NCBI GenBank assembly: GCA_973895155.1
Contig: OZ316891.1
Coordinates: 6,200,001-6,264,000 of the forward strand
Reading direction: 5' to 3'
DNA length: 64,000 nt
Origin: Marsupella aquatica
Taxonomy: Eukaryota > Marchantiophyta
Shown here: positions 10,921-22,243 of the stretch, piece after piece
How the letters are laid out: each line of letters begins with the position of its first letter
How positions within the stretch are numbered: the stretch's first letter is position 1
Notes under the pieces: model-generated
The model's database searches: none
Told to the model about the DNA's origin: nothing
The model's input: the letters and a program-made list of their open reading frames with translations, nothing else
Program-made: the position numbers and the translations under genes

Positions 10921-12360
10921 GCTAGTGACCTTCATATGGCAGGTGAGTTTCACTTCTGAGTCTAGTGAATAATTGTTTCGATCCAATGAGGGTTCTCTCT
11001 CTCTTGTCTCTCTCTCTTAACAACATGAGTAGAACGCAAAAGAAATGGATGGCTCATAAAATGATAAGCCAGGCAAAGATATACACAGAAAATACTGTAA
11101 TATATGCGATATGATACACTCGATAACGCGAATAAAGACACCAATGTGATCAGGACATCTCAGACTTTCATGGACCCAATAAACCTAAGTTGAGCCTAAA
11201 CCTGACCGACTTTCATAGACTAACTAAACCTAAGTTGAGCCGGCCATTAGAAGCGCCTCCGTTCAATAATAGAAAATAGCCATACATATATAATACCACA
11301 CAGCGCAGGGTCAAACACCCTTAAACTGACACTGGAATCTTGCGTGGGAGCATGGAAGAAGCTGACACAGACAGAGGAACAAAGGAGAATTGTGGGAGTG
11401 CAGTGTGTATACTCCAGGACCTTCCAGTGACTTGACCATACTAACATGGGCAATCATGAAATCATGATCAGGTGCCAGAAATTAATCTTTTATCGTCAGT
11501 ATCACTCCGTGTTTACTATGCTGTATTCTAAAAAACGTTACAAGATTAACAAGTTTTTGATCCGAAAGCTCTCAATCACTCCTGTTTGCTATGCTATATT
11601 CTATAAACGTTACAAAAACAATGATGCAAAAGCCAGCCCTGGCACAAATTAAGTCCCGCCTTGAAAGGACTCGACTAGTACCATTGATTGCAATAGGAGA
11701 ACCCTCGAAGAAAAATCCAATTATGTGCATGCAAGAGAGCAGACCTTGATTCCTCGTGACGACAAGATTGACCTTTACACCCATACTTTGAAAGGTACTA
11801 GCTCTATATACTCATCAAAGAAGTTATGACAAACATACAATTACTTATTTTGCATAGACCAGTGCATGGCTTATTTCAATCTTTCTTGTTGCACGTACTA
11901 GCTTTTTATGATCGAGAACAGTGATGTGGTGTCGACCCCATACTTAATTAAGACAGGTGTCCAGTGAGTACAAAAACACACATGCATCCTTCAATGCAAA
12001 GTCCCGAAGGCTTTCATATGTGGAATGTGGTTCCATCAGCAGTATTCAATTACCAAGGGACTGCAGCAAAACCGTCCCCTACCTCTCTACTCGTTGCTCA
12101 GAAATCTAGCAAAATCTCCCCTCAGATACTAAATTGCTGATCATTATCATCCTGGACATGCGGCGATAATGACATCAAAAACATTTTAGCCTATTTCCAA
12201 GCTACTCTAGCCAACGCACCCATCTCTGTACTTCTACCTCGAGTTCATCTCAGATGGAAGCTAGATATAAACTGGTGCTAGTCATCCCAACTTCCTGCCG
12301 CTTGGCAAATGGGTACGAAAATGGTGGGTATTGAACTGCATGCATGTAGATGCAGCCACC
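10921..12360. other. Intergenic, no supported gene
   Basis: Contains a short CT-rich tract (about 10990-11020), a two-copy repeat of GACTTTCATRGAC plus AAACCTAAGTTGAGCC (about 11163-11240), and a two-copy segment around 11500-11615 (CTATGCTRTATTCTA...ACGTTACAA). No coding frame has a recognisable domain. Confidence 0.5.
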
Positions 12361-12873
12361 CTAGCCGGTAGTCGCGACTGTCAAATAAGGTTTGCACTTA
12401 ACGAGAGCTTTCCGCATCCATTCCACCTGACATTTCTCAAGTCCATCGTCCAATGAAAACCATTGTCGTTGGCGGGCATGCTGTTCAGGCCAATTATCCA
12501 ACTGCTCTGTGACAGACAGAGCAAATATATTGGCCCGACAGAGTCCTTCTGGACATAATTCTCCTTGTTTCCTCTTACTTTTGTAGTCCCAGCTACCAAG
12601 ATTTTCTCTAAGAATGCCACGCACTCCCGCCTCTTCAAGAGCTTCTCTCAAAGCTGCCCCTTCCACTGTCTCATCAGTTTCCCAGCCACCCTTATGGAAA
12701 AGTAGACCTTCACCTCGTTGTGAGGTGATCATGAGGACCTCAATATTTTTCTCTGAGTTGCCATTATCCAGGCCTGGTGATCGATTTCTATAAGGTACAC
12801 AACCAGCAACAATGCGGTACCCTTGATCATAACGCTGCTGGTAACGCCCGGTACGTGCAACCAATGATGTCAT
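12361..12873 (-). CDS. Nudix hydrolase, plant NUDT12/16/17/18/21-like
   Basis: A complete 170-aa frame with ATG at 12873. Nudix enzymes hydrolyse a nucleoside diphosphate linked to another group, or diphosphoinositol polyphosphates. The Nudix box lies at residues 62-84 (GGWETDE, then REALEEAGV), fitting Gx5Ex7REUxEExGU with every catalytic Glu present. The start RTGRYQQRYDQGYRIVAGCV and the tail VTEQLDNWPEQHARQRQWFS are typical of the plant group that includes NUDT12, 16, 17, 18 and 21. The residue before Lys61 is His where the group usually has Pro (FPKGG). There is no intron in the coding frame, which is unusual for this group as I remember it and could mean a retrocopy. The substrate cannot be told from sequence. 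Confidence 0.88.
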   Translation of the reverse strand: MTSLVARTGRYQQRYDQGYRIVAGCVPYRNRSPGLDNGNSEKNIEVLMITSQRGEGLLFHKGGWETDETVEGAALREALEEAGVRGILRENLGSWDYKSKRKQGELCPEGLCRANIFALSVTEQLDNWPEQHARQRQWFSLDDGLEKCQVEWMRKALVKCKPYLTVATTG

Positions 12874-12939
12874 TGTGCTACCAGCCCCAAAGTCTCTGTT
12901 CTGGCCGACTGCGCTTATAACTTGGATCGGACTACTGCG

Positions 12940-13530
12940 TTTGAGTGCTCACAATCTGATATAATATGAGCTGTTGCCACAGCTGTAGAGATGTAGAGAA
13001 TCGGATTCGTTGCTGCAGAAGGGGGAACCAACAACGCCAAAACCAATTGCACAACTGTTCTGAGATTCCTCTAGCCCGGGCTCTAGCCGCTCTTAAATGC
13101 TTCTGAATCACTGGTTGTTGATAGTCAGTGCCATCCATGCCCATTCCTATTCCTACCTCCCGGACCCTCCTGGGATAGTCATTTTTCATGATATCTTCCT
13201 GTAGTTTCCCAACAAAAACACAGTCAACGGCAACGCCAGCCATCATACACGTTTGTCCCACCCTCCTGCTACAGTCATTGTTCATCTCTTCCTTGGCTGA
13301 CTTGTCCATACCTCCCAGGCTTCTAGTTAGTCAGTGGTCGTCTCCTCCTTACTTATGTTACCTACAAGAGCACGTACGTACAGTCAATGCCATCATCCAC
13401 GTTTGTCCACCCTGCTGCTATATATAGTCATCGTTCATCTCTTCCTTGGCTGACCCATCCAACCCTAATCCTACCCTCCTGTCTTATATAATTAACTAGC
13501 TAGTCATTGTTCATCTCCTCCTTACCTCAC
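12940..13530 (-). repeat. Repeat-rich upstream region of the Nudix gene, shared with 49.80-50.25 kb
   Basis: A module like TAGTCATTGTTCATCTCTTC recurs, with variation, near 13174, 13272, 13332, 13425 and 13504, usually followed by CTTGGCTGAC or CTTAC. The part nearest the gene (12948-13140) aligns with 49803-50000 (for example TGTTGCCACARCTGTAGAGA). It lies 5' of the Nudix start, so it may contain the promoter; no TATA box was assigned. Confidence 0.65.
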
Positions 13531-15700
13531 TAACAGCATCCCACCATTACAATAACTTAACAGCTGCAGCAAAAGCAATTTTCAGATGCAGTCTTCCGGC
13601 CCTTCTGGAACGTAATTCGTTTTGCAGGATCGATGCACCCTCTTAATTGCAAAATTGTCAATGAAAATCTGCGGCCTGGCCCAGTACAGAATTCAAACAG
13701 CATACTTCTCACACTTTATGTACCCATGATGACAAGATTGATGGAAACCAACTTTGAGTACGTAGTCAAACTATATAATTTCTCCTTCACCATGAGAGTA
13801 TAGTTGGAATTCGGCTAACTTAATGGCCATCTAACTCAGTGATGCTCGCTGAATTTTGGTAGCACGACCCTTCTTCATATATGTCTTAGTCACTCCAAAC
13901 AAACACCTATGCCTCCAACAGTACTCCAGTAACTATTGAATGTCCCTGGCTCCCTACAATCGATCTAGCTAGTTCCCAACTTAACAAGTTCAATTCAGGG
14001 TCCTGCCCTATGCAACAAGATCAAGTCCAACTTAAATATGGAATGTGAGCTTAGCACTGATAGAAAGTTTAGATTATTGATTCTTCAGCCGTGCTACCTG
14101 GTTCCTGCTTAGACTGGTGCATCACTATCCTGCTTGTCTGCTATGCTCTAGCTAGGTTTGTTCTTGGTCACCTTGCTCATAGCTCTTCCGATGGACTTCT
14201 CGCTTCTCAACAATGGATTTTACTTCCTCTCTCAATCCGTCACTCCAACATGTTGCCTCACAGCTCCTCTCTTAGCTCGGTATCCAAGAGTGTCGCTGCT
14301 GCCTTCTTTCTCCCTCCATGTACTTTTCTTCTCTGATTTCATGTATGGGGCAGTTGAACTCCGTGTTTGCTGGTCTCGTCTTCAGTCTCTTCCAGTGCAA
14401 CCTGGACAGTTACTTTGCCCATTTAATAATGATTGGTCGATTGACTCATTGTGGCTTCCCTTCAAACAACAGCTAGCTACTAGCTGGGCAAAAAACGTTT
14501 TGCTCTGGTAAATGAGAAATTAACTTCTTTATGTACATCTCATACTCATGCCTTTTGACGTGAAAGTTGAATCCTAGTCTTCCTCGGGCGCATGGTATCG
14601 TCCCCATCAGATGGATTTCCTGACCATGGATGGAATGGCATCTCACAAATCTAGCTTAATTTGGTCTCCAAGGAGAATAGGAATTGGGTACTTTTGGCTT
14701 GAATGGTAACTAAGAAATAAACCAAACCATCATGTTCTACAAACTACCCAACTGAAGCCCCCTCCTCCAAACACGTTGACACATTACCTTCAAGTCACAA
14801 CCTTAAATAGTTTACTCTGGCTAGTTTACACAAGAAAATGGTTATAATTAATATGAGTAACCTAGTTTTCTCTGGCTAGTTTACACAAGAAAATGGTAAT
14901 TAATTAAGGATGAGTAAGCGGATGGAGTACGTTCTATCTTATTCAAACATTTGTGATATTTCTCAGGTGGAACTTTTGGGAGAGAGGATTAAGCTGGGAC
15001 AGGGCGCTTCATGGGAGACCCATGACTGAAATCAATTAACTGAAAAAACTGCAAAACAATTTCATGCGATTGTCGAACTCCTGCTTCATTGCATGGGACA
15101 ATGTGGCACTTAATTCTAACTCCTTCATTCCTTCGAGGTTAGGAAACTATGTGAATTAATTAACTTACAGGTATAATTGCGCGCTGTGTCTAGTAGTTGT
15201 TTGTCGTTCATATATCTGGCTGTTAGGCAACCTCAAGATATTCATCAGTGTACTCCCATGATTCCTAAACGCTTCCCGGACATACACCTTCCGTTCCTTC
15301 CCACACTCTTCTGTCATTCGCCAGTGCACACCCATCATGTATGACAGTTCCGGTCCTTCAGACGCTCTTCAGTCATTGTTCAATATAACATCATTGTGAA
15401 AAGCAAGAAGGGAACAGTACGCCTGACCTCTTGCACAGTACGTCAGTACATTCCAGATCTCTACTCTTGAGCTTTTGATCGAGCATGCAGTCTCGAGCCG
15501 AACAATTCTGATTTCCGCAGGCGCGCATGCACAATTTTGCGGGCTGCAATGTCGATCTGACTACTGACGTAGGATATGAGATACTTAAGGCACAATGTTT
15601 CATTGGATCTAGGGTGTTAGGCCTACAATCAGCAATCAGTAACACTTGTAATTTGTCGTCATCAGTAAGTTGTCTAAACAGCTTCAGTCACCTACCACCT
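13531..15700. other. Intergenic, no supported gene
   Basis: Contains a two-copy direct repeat at about 14815-14935 (CTCTGGCTAGTTTACACAAG twice, about 60 bp apart). A short stretch near 13740 (GATGGAAACCAACTTTGAG) continues the similarity to block 2 at about 50190. No credible protein. Confidence 0.5.
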
Positions 15701-15704
15701 ACAG

Positions 15705-15713
15705 TATATAAGG
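15705..15713 (+). promoter_or_regulatory. TATA box of the F-box/kelch gene
   Basis: TATATAAGG followed 18 bp later by a pure TC tract, a common plant core-promoter and 5' leader layout. It lies about 280 bp before the first kelch-gene coding frame. Confidence 0.5.
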
Positions 15714-15726
15714 AACCTTGCCCCCC

Positions 15727-15730
<4 letters not shown>

Positions 15731-15778
<48 letters not shown>
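15731..15778 (+). repeat. (TC)24 microsatellite, likely in the 5' leader
   Basis: Forty-eight bases of uninterrupted TC dinucleotide. Pyrimidine tracts of this kind are common in plant 5' leaders. The 115-codon frame crossing it (15527-15874) is Ser/Leu repeat and is not called. Confidence 0.95.
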
Positions 15779-15781
<3 letters not shown>

Positions 15782-15986
15782 GTGTGCTACTCAGGATCAA
15801 GTTGCTTCAGTCATTCTTCTCATCGTTTGTTTATATCATTGAAAGTTAGTTCCAGTCCTGCAGACATTGATTGATCGATCGAATCCCATCAAAGACTTCA
15901 ATCTTATCTAAAGTTTTTTGGCAAACAGTTGACACAGGAGGTCGATCTTCATCCATCTTCGATAATCAACTTGCACGTTTCATTCC

Positions 15987-17104
15987 TTGTGTATATATCC
16001 ATTCGTTGTGGAATCTAAAGATGTTTTTTCATTGGTTGACGAACTTCTTCCTGGTCTTCCAAATGACGTGAGCTTGAGCCACATTGCTACAAAGTTGCCG
16101 TGGGAAATGTTTTCAGTTTTATCTGCAGTAAGTACTAGTTGGCAGAAGGCAATTCGAAGTGGACTGGTATATGATACCAGAGTTCGGTCACAGTCAACGG
16201 AGACACTAGTAGTTATTCCTCGCCACAAGGATGAAGGGGAGGAGTGCATTTGTCTCTATTCCACCAGGGAGAAGACTTTCTGTGACCTTCCTCCGATCCC
16301 AGATTTCGGCCTTCAACCCCGAATTAGCTGGTCGTGGCAAGTCACCCCATTGGATGGAAAAATATATGCTTTGGGAGGACCTTCTGTACTTTCCGGCTGC
16401 AAGGCCGGAAAAAATCTTTACATGCTGGATCTGCGGGCTGGGCGGAGGGAGTGGAAAAAGCTTGCAAATATCCTGGAAGGCAGACACCTCTTTGTATGTG
16501 GTGTGCTAAGTGGAAAGATTTATGTCTTTGGGGGCATCTCTGATGAATTAGAATTGATAAATTCATTAGAGGTGTACGATCCCAATCACAACACGTGGTC
16601 CCTTATAAAGTCCATGGATATGCAAGAGTTGGTTTTCCCACTAGTTCTTCCAATGGGAGAGGAGTTTCTATTGCATAGAGGACGTTATCCCGCTTGGAAG
16701 ATTTATCATCCAGCTACTGATACTTGGCGAACTGTACAACGACCTACAGACATAGAGAATGGAACGTTATTCACCTTCCAAGGGAATCTCTATTCCATGG
16801 TTTCCTTGGCGTCCGTATTTATGACATCGACACCAATTTATGGAGACAGCAACATTCAATGCACTGGGCTGGAGAGAATCAGTATTTGGATTTTCAGGCA
16901 AGGCTTATCGTTCGTGCAAATAATGAGCTAGTAGCTGCAGTACAGTGGACTACTAACGAGCTTTCCGATAGCTCAAGCATCATTCAAAGCAAAGGTTTCA
17001 GCAATGAGAAAACAGAGATTGTGTGGGAGAAAGTGCCAGACTCCGGAACATTCTTTGACGGGCTAGGCCTTATTCGACCATTTATGGGGACTGTTCAGCT
17101 CTGA
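15987..17104 (+). pseudogene. F-box/kelch-repeat protein, broken by a frameshift
   Basis: F-box/kelch proteins are substrate adaptors of SCF ubiquitin ligases. The frame opens after a TAA at 15963 and has no in-frame ATG before the F-box (LLPGLPNDVSLSHIATKLPW), so the first exon is either missing or lies upstream behind an intron. Kelch units follow: DGKIYALGG, SGKIYVFGGISDELELINSL and EVYDPNHNTW. Near 16800 the homologous sequence jumps from NLYSMV to GVRIYDIDTNLWRQQ in another frame, which continues to TGA at 17102-17104. One base gained or lost in ATGGTTTCCTTGG would explain it. It could also be a sequencing error. The upstream TATA box and TC tract suggest the locus was once a normal gene. 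Confidence 0.65.
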
Positions 17105-19933
17105 CTGGATATGGTGCATACTGCAAACTTTACATGTTCCTAGCAGACTATCTTGTTGGTCCCCTGAACTCAGTCTTATAACCTACGAGAGTCGATCAGT
17201 ATAGGTCATTAGATGTACTAAATCGTCCACCCCTGTATTTAGTACGTTCTGGTCGACTAGTACATAACGTGAGTGCATAGATATTGGCTAAAGTGGTTTG
17301 TCGATCAATAAGTATTCTCATCTTTGTTAGTTCCTTTCGAAACATTGAAGTTTGTGGTATTTTAGTTACTCCATGTTTGACCTTATTTGAGCAATTCAAG
17401 TATTTAAGTTGCTTTTATATTGAAGGCTTTGACTAACAAAATCATGAAGGGTAATGCATTGTAAAGATAGGAATGGCCTTTGGCATGAGATATCTCATCT
17501 TAGGACATTGACTATGAGTGACTATGAAGGCTATGCTACACTTGATTCATGAGAAGATGAGGGGGGACCCTAAGGTTCCAATTCTAAATAAATCCTAGAC
17601 ACATCTCCAATTTCAAAAGAGTTGGACCAAAAAGTCCATTGCATCAACAATTGGACCAAGATCCCATTGTACTTGGATTGCAAATGAATCTCAACTTCCT
17701 ACCACTGTCTTGGAAACAATTGTCCAATTCTAAAAACCTTTGGAATATCTTACCAATCACTTTTGCTTTTGAAAATACCTTTTCGCTTCATTACTGCTGA
17801 GCAAACTATCCAATTCAATGTGCATCAAAAACTTCCAATTTGTATTGAATGACAACTTCCAATTCTAATTTGATGGGAAAAACCTGCTTAAGTTTTTATT
17901 TGGAGAGGGTTTTCCAATTCATTTAGAATTGGAGAAGAATTGGAACAAGCAATTCAATTGTGTCTGGCTCAAACAAGCAATCATACTTTTCCTTAAATTG
18001 TAGTATTTTGGAGTATTTACAGTAAAGTAAACGCTTGTATTACTGAGAAATGGGCTCAAGGCTTTATACCGTAGAGCCAAGTAAACAACATGACACATGG
18101 CATACTATAAGATTGCATGGCCTACTGCATCCCTGATATATCGATGCATGCAACATGATTTAGTGGATACATCAAATCTAACCTACTCTTCCACGTACGC
18201 AATCAACTCTAATGCGGTGCGGCGCCTATTATGGTGTGGCGCAGGCTATCAACTCAATTGCAGTGCGGCACCTATTATGGTGCGGCGCCGCTTGGCACAA
18301 TTCTAAATAAACCTCTATGCTAAATAAACAACATGTAGTCTAATCAGATATTATTCTGATTGGGACACCTCTACGTGATTATAGTGATGAATCAGATCAA
18401 CATAAGTCATGCTATGTAGTGAGTCACGTACTTTCAACAGTACTGACGGTCCATTAATTTGTGATTGAGTTGGAATGGTGAAAGTCCAATTCTACTTTAA
18501 TGGCAAGGTCCTATATGCATTGGCTTGGACTGGTTAGGTCATAGATCCAATTAAAATAGAATCCTCAGCATAGTCAAAAGATGATAATCAGACTAGGCAC
18601 CAAAATGTACTAGTGATTCTTTCCTTGTTGCTCCTTATACAAATGAATCGGGGTCCCATTGCTCCTCCTTCTACTAGAAGCATCCACAAGAATAGATCCA
18701 ATAATTAGGGTAGACCTGAACATGATGTATCCATGGAGAATCCACTAGAAACATGAATCACCAATTGGAATTTTTATCTAAGGATGGAGAATCCACTAAA
18801 AACATGTTAAGTAAAGACTAAAGCTAGAGTAGTGGTCTATTCGGTCTTAGTTTCCTGATCATGTCATTGAGATTATTAAATTGGATGTTGGCGTCTAGCT
18901 TAAAATTAAATTTTTCCCATATTTGTGCATGATTTCCATGAGTCCCAAAAGTAGATGAGATTTTATGATACCGTCAAGTTTGAGGAAACTCAGCACTTCA
19001 ATTCAATTAGGTAGCAATTAGGCTGGCTTAACGATAAAGCATATCAGATCCTTGAATGTTCAAATAAACACTCATTGATGCGGGCCAAACTGAGAAGAAC
19101 AGGCTTAGATGAGTACACCACTGTAAAAGAATGTTAAAGTAAGTGACTGCCCCGACTCAGCTCACAAAAAGTACCTTTGATGTCTTTGATCCCGACTATT
19201 GGAAATGGGCTAAATTATGGGCAACAAATCAGAATAGGCAATGCCAATTATGTGTTACCAACGGTGTCTAGGGGGAAATGTGGTTCTTGAGGAACCACCG
19301 AGCCTATGGCTGCTAGTATCAAGAGAGAACTTAAGTTAAGATCATGATTACTATTCTAGACTAGGTAGCAGGTCTACACCACAAGGAATGGTTCTGTGGA
19401 TGAAAGCACAATATCATAACCATTTTCCCCATACCTACGGACTATTGCCTCCTTGGCAGCTACCTTGGGTTGAGTTACAAAATGAATATCTCTCAACGAG
19501 AAAGAAAGGGAAGATTCATCGGAGGGAGGTTTGTTAAGATCCATCTCATTGATACAAGATAAAATTGTGCAAGCCCAATCCTGCCCGTAAACTACATAAG
19601 GGTATACAAGTGGCTCTATTGAATTTCACACTGTAGTTGCAAATGCTTCTCCAAAGTGAAAAGTCATATGCTGACGCATTATCTCTTTTTGGAGTACATG
19701 AATTCTAATAAGGAAAAGATTAGGGAGAGAAAGAACAGGTACAAGTTGTCTGGACATTATCGTACTATCAAATATTTCATCCAACTAATATTCATTCTAA
19801 TGACATAATATAGAATCATTCAACAAAAAAAATTATTTATTCAAACAAACACTATGCATTGAGTTAACTCTAAGTATATACATGCAAATATTTATCTTAA
19901 TAAGTTTATCTTCTTTTGAATAAAAAACTATAT
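17105..19933. other. AT-rich intergenic DNA, no supported gene
   Basis: 17550-17960 is dense in CAATTGG/CCAATTC words. No domain is visible in any frame. It may be old transposon sequence, but I could not assign a family. Confidence 0.45.
18204..18295 (+). repeat. Two-copy 46-bp tandem repeat
   Basis: ATCAACTC...GTGCGGCRCCTATTATGGTG occurs twice with a 46-bp period. It is GC-rich within AT-rich surroundings. Confidence 0.7.
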
Positions 19934-20126
19934 GAAGGTCCAACGCATACAAATTATCACTGACTGAGTTAAGCTCCAAACCAGCGTGCATGTGTGGGTC
20001 TACTTCATATTTAAGGGTTTCACCCAAAATAAGCATATGATGTCAAAGTATTGTTGAGCACTTTCCAACTCTTTAGTACTTAATAACCATCTCTTATCAA
20101 ATGATAACACTTTTTGAAGGTCCAAC
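19934..20126 (+). repeat. Duplicated host segment that preserves the empty site of element copy 2
   Basis: GAAGGTCCAACGCATACAAA at 19934 is a paralogous version of the sequence split by element copy 2. The left flank is GAAGGTCCAAC at 20116-20126 and the right flank CCAACTCATACAAA begins at 22239. Both versions continue with GCGTGCATGWGTGGGTCTAC. The neighbour therefore shows the uninterrupted site. Confidence 0.8.
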
Positions 20127-22238
20127 ACTGGTGGCTCTCCCACCATGTGCCCGTCCAAACTCGTTTCTCAGCCTTGAAACAAGTTGAACCTTGCACTAAC
20201 ACGGAATGTTGGGGCAAGTTCTCCCCGACTATACTCCTTGTCGTTAGCGACCCCTCCCATACGAAGCCGCACTTGCCCTCGTCAGCACAACCGTCGCTCA
20301 ACGGTATTTGCTATCTGCACAAGCAACCAACCAACCGGTAAGAACTTGTCTTGATCTCGGAACTCCCAAGACCATTGTCTTGCCTCAAGCTCAACAGTCG
20401 TTAGTAAGTAGGTCAGCGGATAGAGCCTCCCAGGCCCGCATGGCCTTGCCATAAGCTGAAACTAAGGTCGACATCATTGTTCGTCCAGAATAGTCTATCT
20501 ACCGGATGTCGCCCAAGCTTCCCCACTTTCTACCCGTCAATGGCTGACCGCCCTGCCTCCAGGACATGCGCATGGCCCAAACTCAGTTTTTCACAAACTA
20601 GTAGTAACACGCCGGGACCATTCAGTTTCTAGATCTTAGCCACCTCTCTGCGAAACCGGGTTCCGCTCAACCTCTCACCATGCATCGGGACCAGATCTCA
20701 ATGGCAGCCCCCAGAGTCTACTTGGTTCTACCTCTCCAACATCAGGTCCCCGTGGGAACTAAATGCGGTTTGGTCACTGTTCGACTTCGGATCGGCAAGA
20801 GGGACTCCCCCCATTGCAAGCCTCAAAACCAAAATCATCCAATGCACAATCAGAGTGCACCATGAGGTAGCTTTCTTCATTAGCTTTCCAACGAGCCCAA
20901 GAACTCCCCCAACGGAGATCCGGTCGTCGAGTTATGTTTGTTTCCGCATCAAAACTCGAAACGACGTATCTTCGTTGATCGCGATCAGCTCGAGCTCAAA
21001 CTTAAGAGGACCACTCCCCTCATATATGCTTCTGGGGACCTGCCACCCCCGGACCAGCTTTGGTCCCCTATCTTTGGCCCCCTACCCGAGGGTCCGTGGG
21101 CCCCGCCACTTAGCTCGAAACGAAAATAATTGAAAACCTTCTGTAACTTGGCCTCGAGCGCAAATTGTGGCATAAGGGGCTAAAAGTTACGGCCCTAACC
21201 CCGCTCTGGTCCAGGCAACCCCCCCTGGTCCAGGCAACCCCCTCTTGGTCCATCGATGCACGGCGACTCTAATCAAGTCTAAATCGGCCATAACTTTTGG
21301 CCCCTAGGTCCGTTGGCCAAAAAATATGCGGCCCCATGATCGGGCTCATGTGGGGCTTCTCAGGCCCCTATGGTGATCCGTTAGAAAAATAGTTCATTTT
21401 TCCGTGATCGGCAACGGGCCCAAACTACAAGTATGCGGCTTGAGTCGGCCATAACTTTTGGCCCCTGGGTCCGTTGGCCAAAAAATATGCGGCCCCATGA
21501 TCGGGCTCATGTGGGGCTTCTTGGGCCCCTATGGTCATCCGTTGGAAAAATAGTTCATTTTTCCATGATCGGCAACGGGCCCAAACTACAAGCATGCGGC
21601 TTGAGTCGGCCATAACTTTTGGCCCCTGGGTCCGTTGGCCAAAAAATATGCGGCCCCATGATCGGGCTCATGTGGGGCTTCTCAGGCCCCTATGGTGATC
21701 CGTTGGAAAAATAGTTCATTTTTCCATGATCGGCAACGGGCCCAAACTACAAGTATGCGGCTTGAGTCGGCCATAACTTTTGGCCCCTGGGTCCGTTGGC
21801 CAAAAAATATGCGGCCCCATGATCGGGCTCATGTGGGGCTTCTTGGGCCCCTATGGTGATCCATTGGAAAAATAGTTCATTTTTCCATGATCGGCAACGG
21901 GCCCAAACTACAAGCATGCGGCTTGAGTCGGCCATAACTTTTGGCCCCTGGGTCCGTTGGCCGAGAAATATGCGGCCCCATGATCGGGCTCATGTGGGGC
22001 TTCTTGGGCCCCTATGGTGATCCATCAGAAAAATAGATCATATTTCCGTGATCGGCAATGGGCCCAATAAAGTTAATTGGAGCACGCTTTTCTCAAGTCT
22101 TGTCCTTGCTCTTACTAGCCTCCTCTTTGTTAGTCGCATCCCTAATGGCCATGATGGTAGCAAATCTAAGAGGGGCTCAACGCTGGAGTTAGGCAACGCC
22201 GGAGCAATTACGAGCAGGTGAAAGTTGTATTCGCGACT
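20127..22238 (+). mobile_element. 2,112-bp noncoding element, copy 2, with 5-bp target duplication
   Basis: Flanked by CCAAC at 20122-20126 and 22239-22243. It starts ACTGGTGGCTCTCCCACC and ends TATTCGCGACT. It is the same length and orientation as the copy at 2861-4972 and differs by scattered substitutions, which suggests recent movement. The different target duplications show two separate insertions rather than the two LTRs of one 19-kb element. Confidence 0.82.
21284..22060 (+). repeat. Five tandem 161-bp units inside element copy 2
   Basis: GGCCATAACTTTTGGCCCCT starts at 21286, 21447, 21608, 21769 and 21930, always 161 bp apart. Same unit and same copy number as in copy 1. Confidence 0.93.
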
Positions 22239-22243
22239 CCAAC

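Noticed and set aside
15527-15874. 115-codon ORF over the TC tract
   Set aside because: The core is a Ser/Leu repeat made by the (TC)24 microsatellite.
2861-22238. The two 2,112-bp copies as the two LTRs of a single 19-kb retrotransposon
   Set aside because: Each copy has its own 5-bp target duplication (TTGGT and CCAAC), and the DNA between them contains ordinary genes. They are independent insertions.
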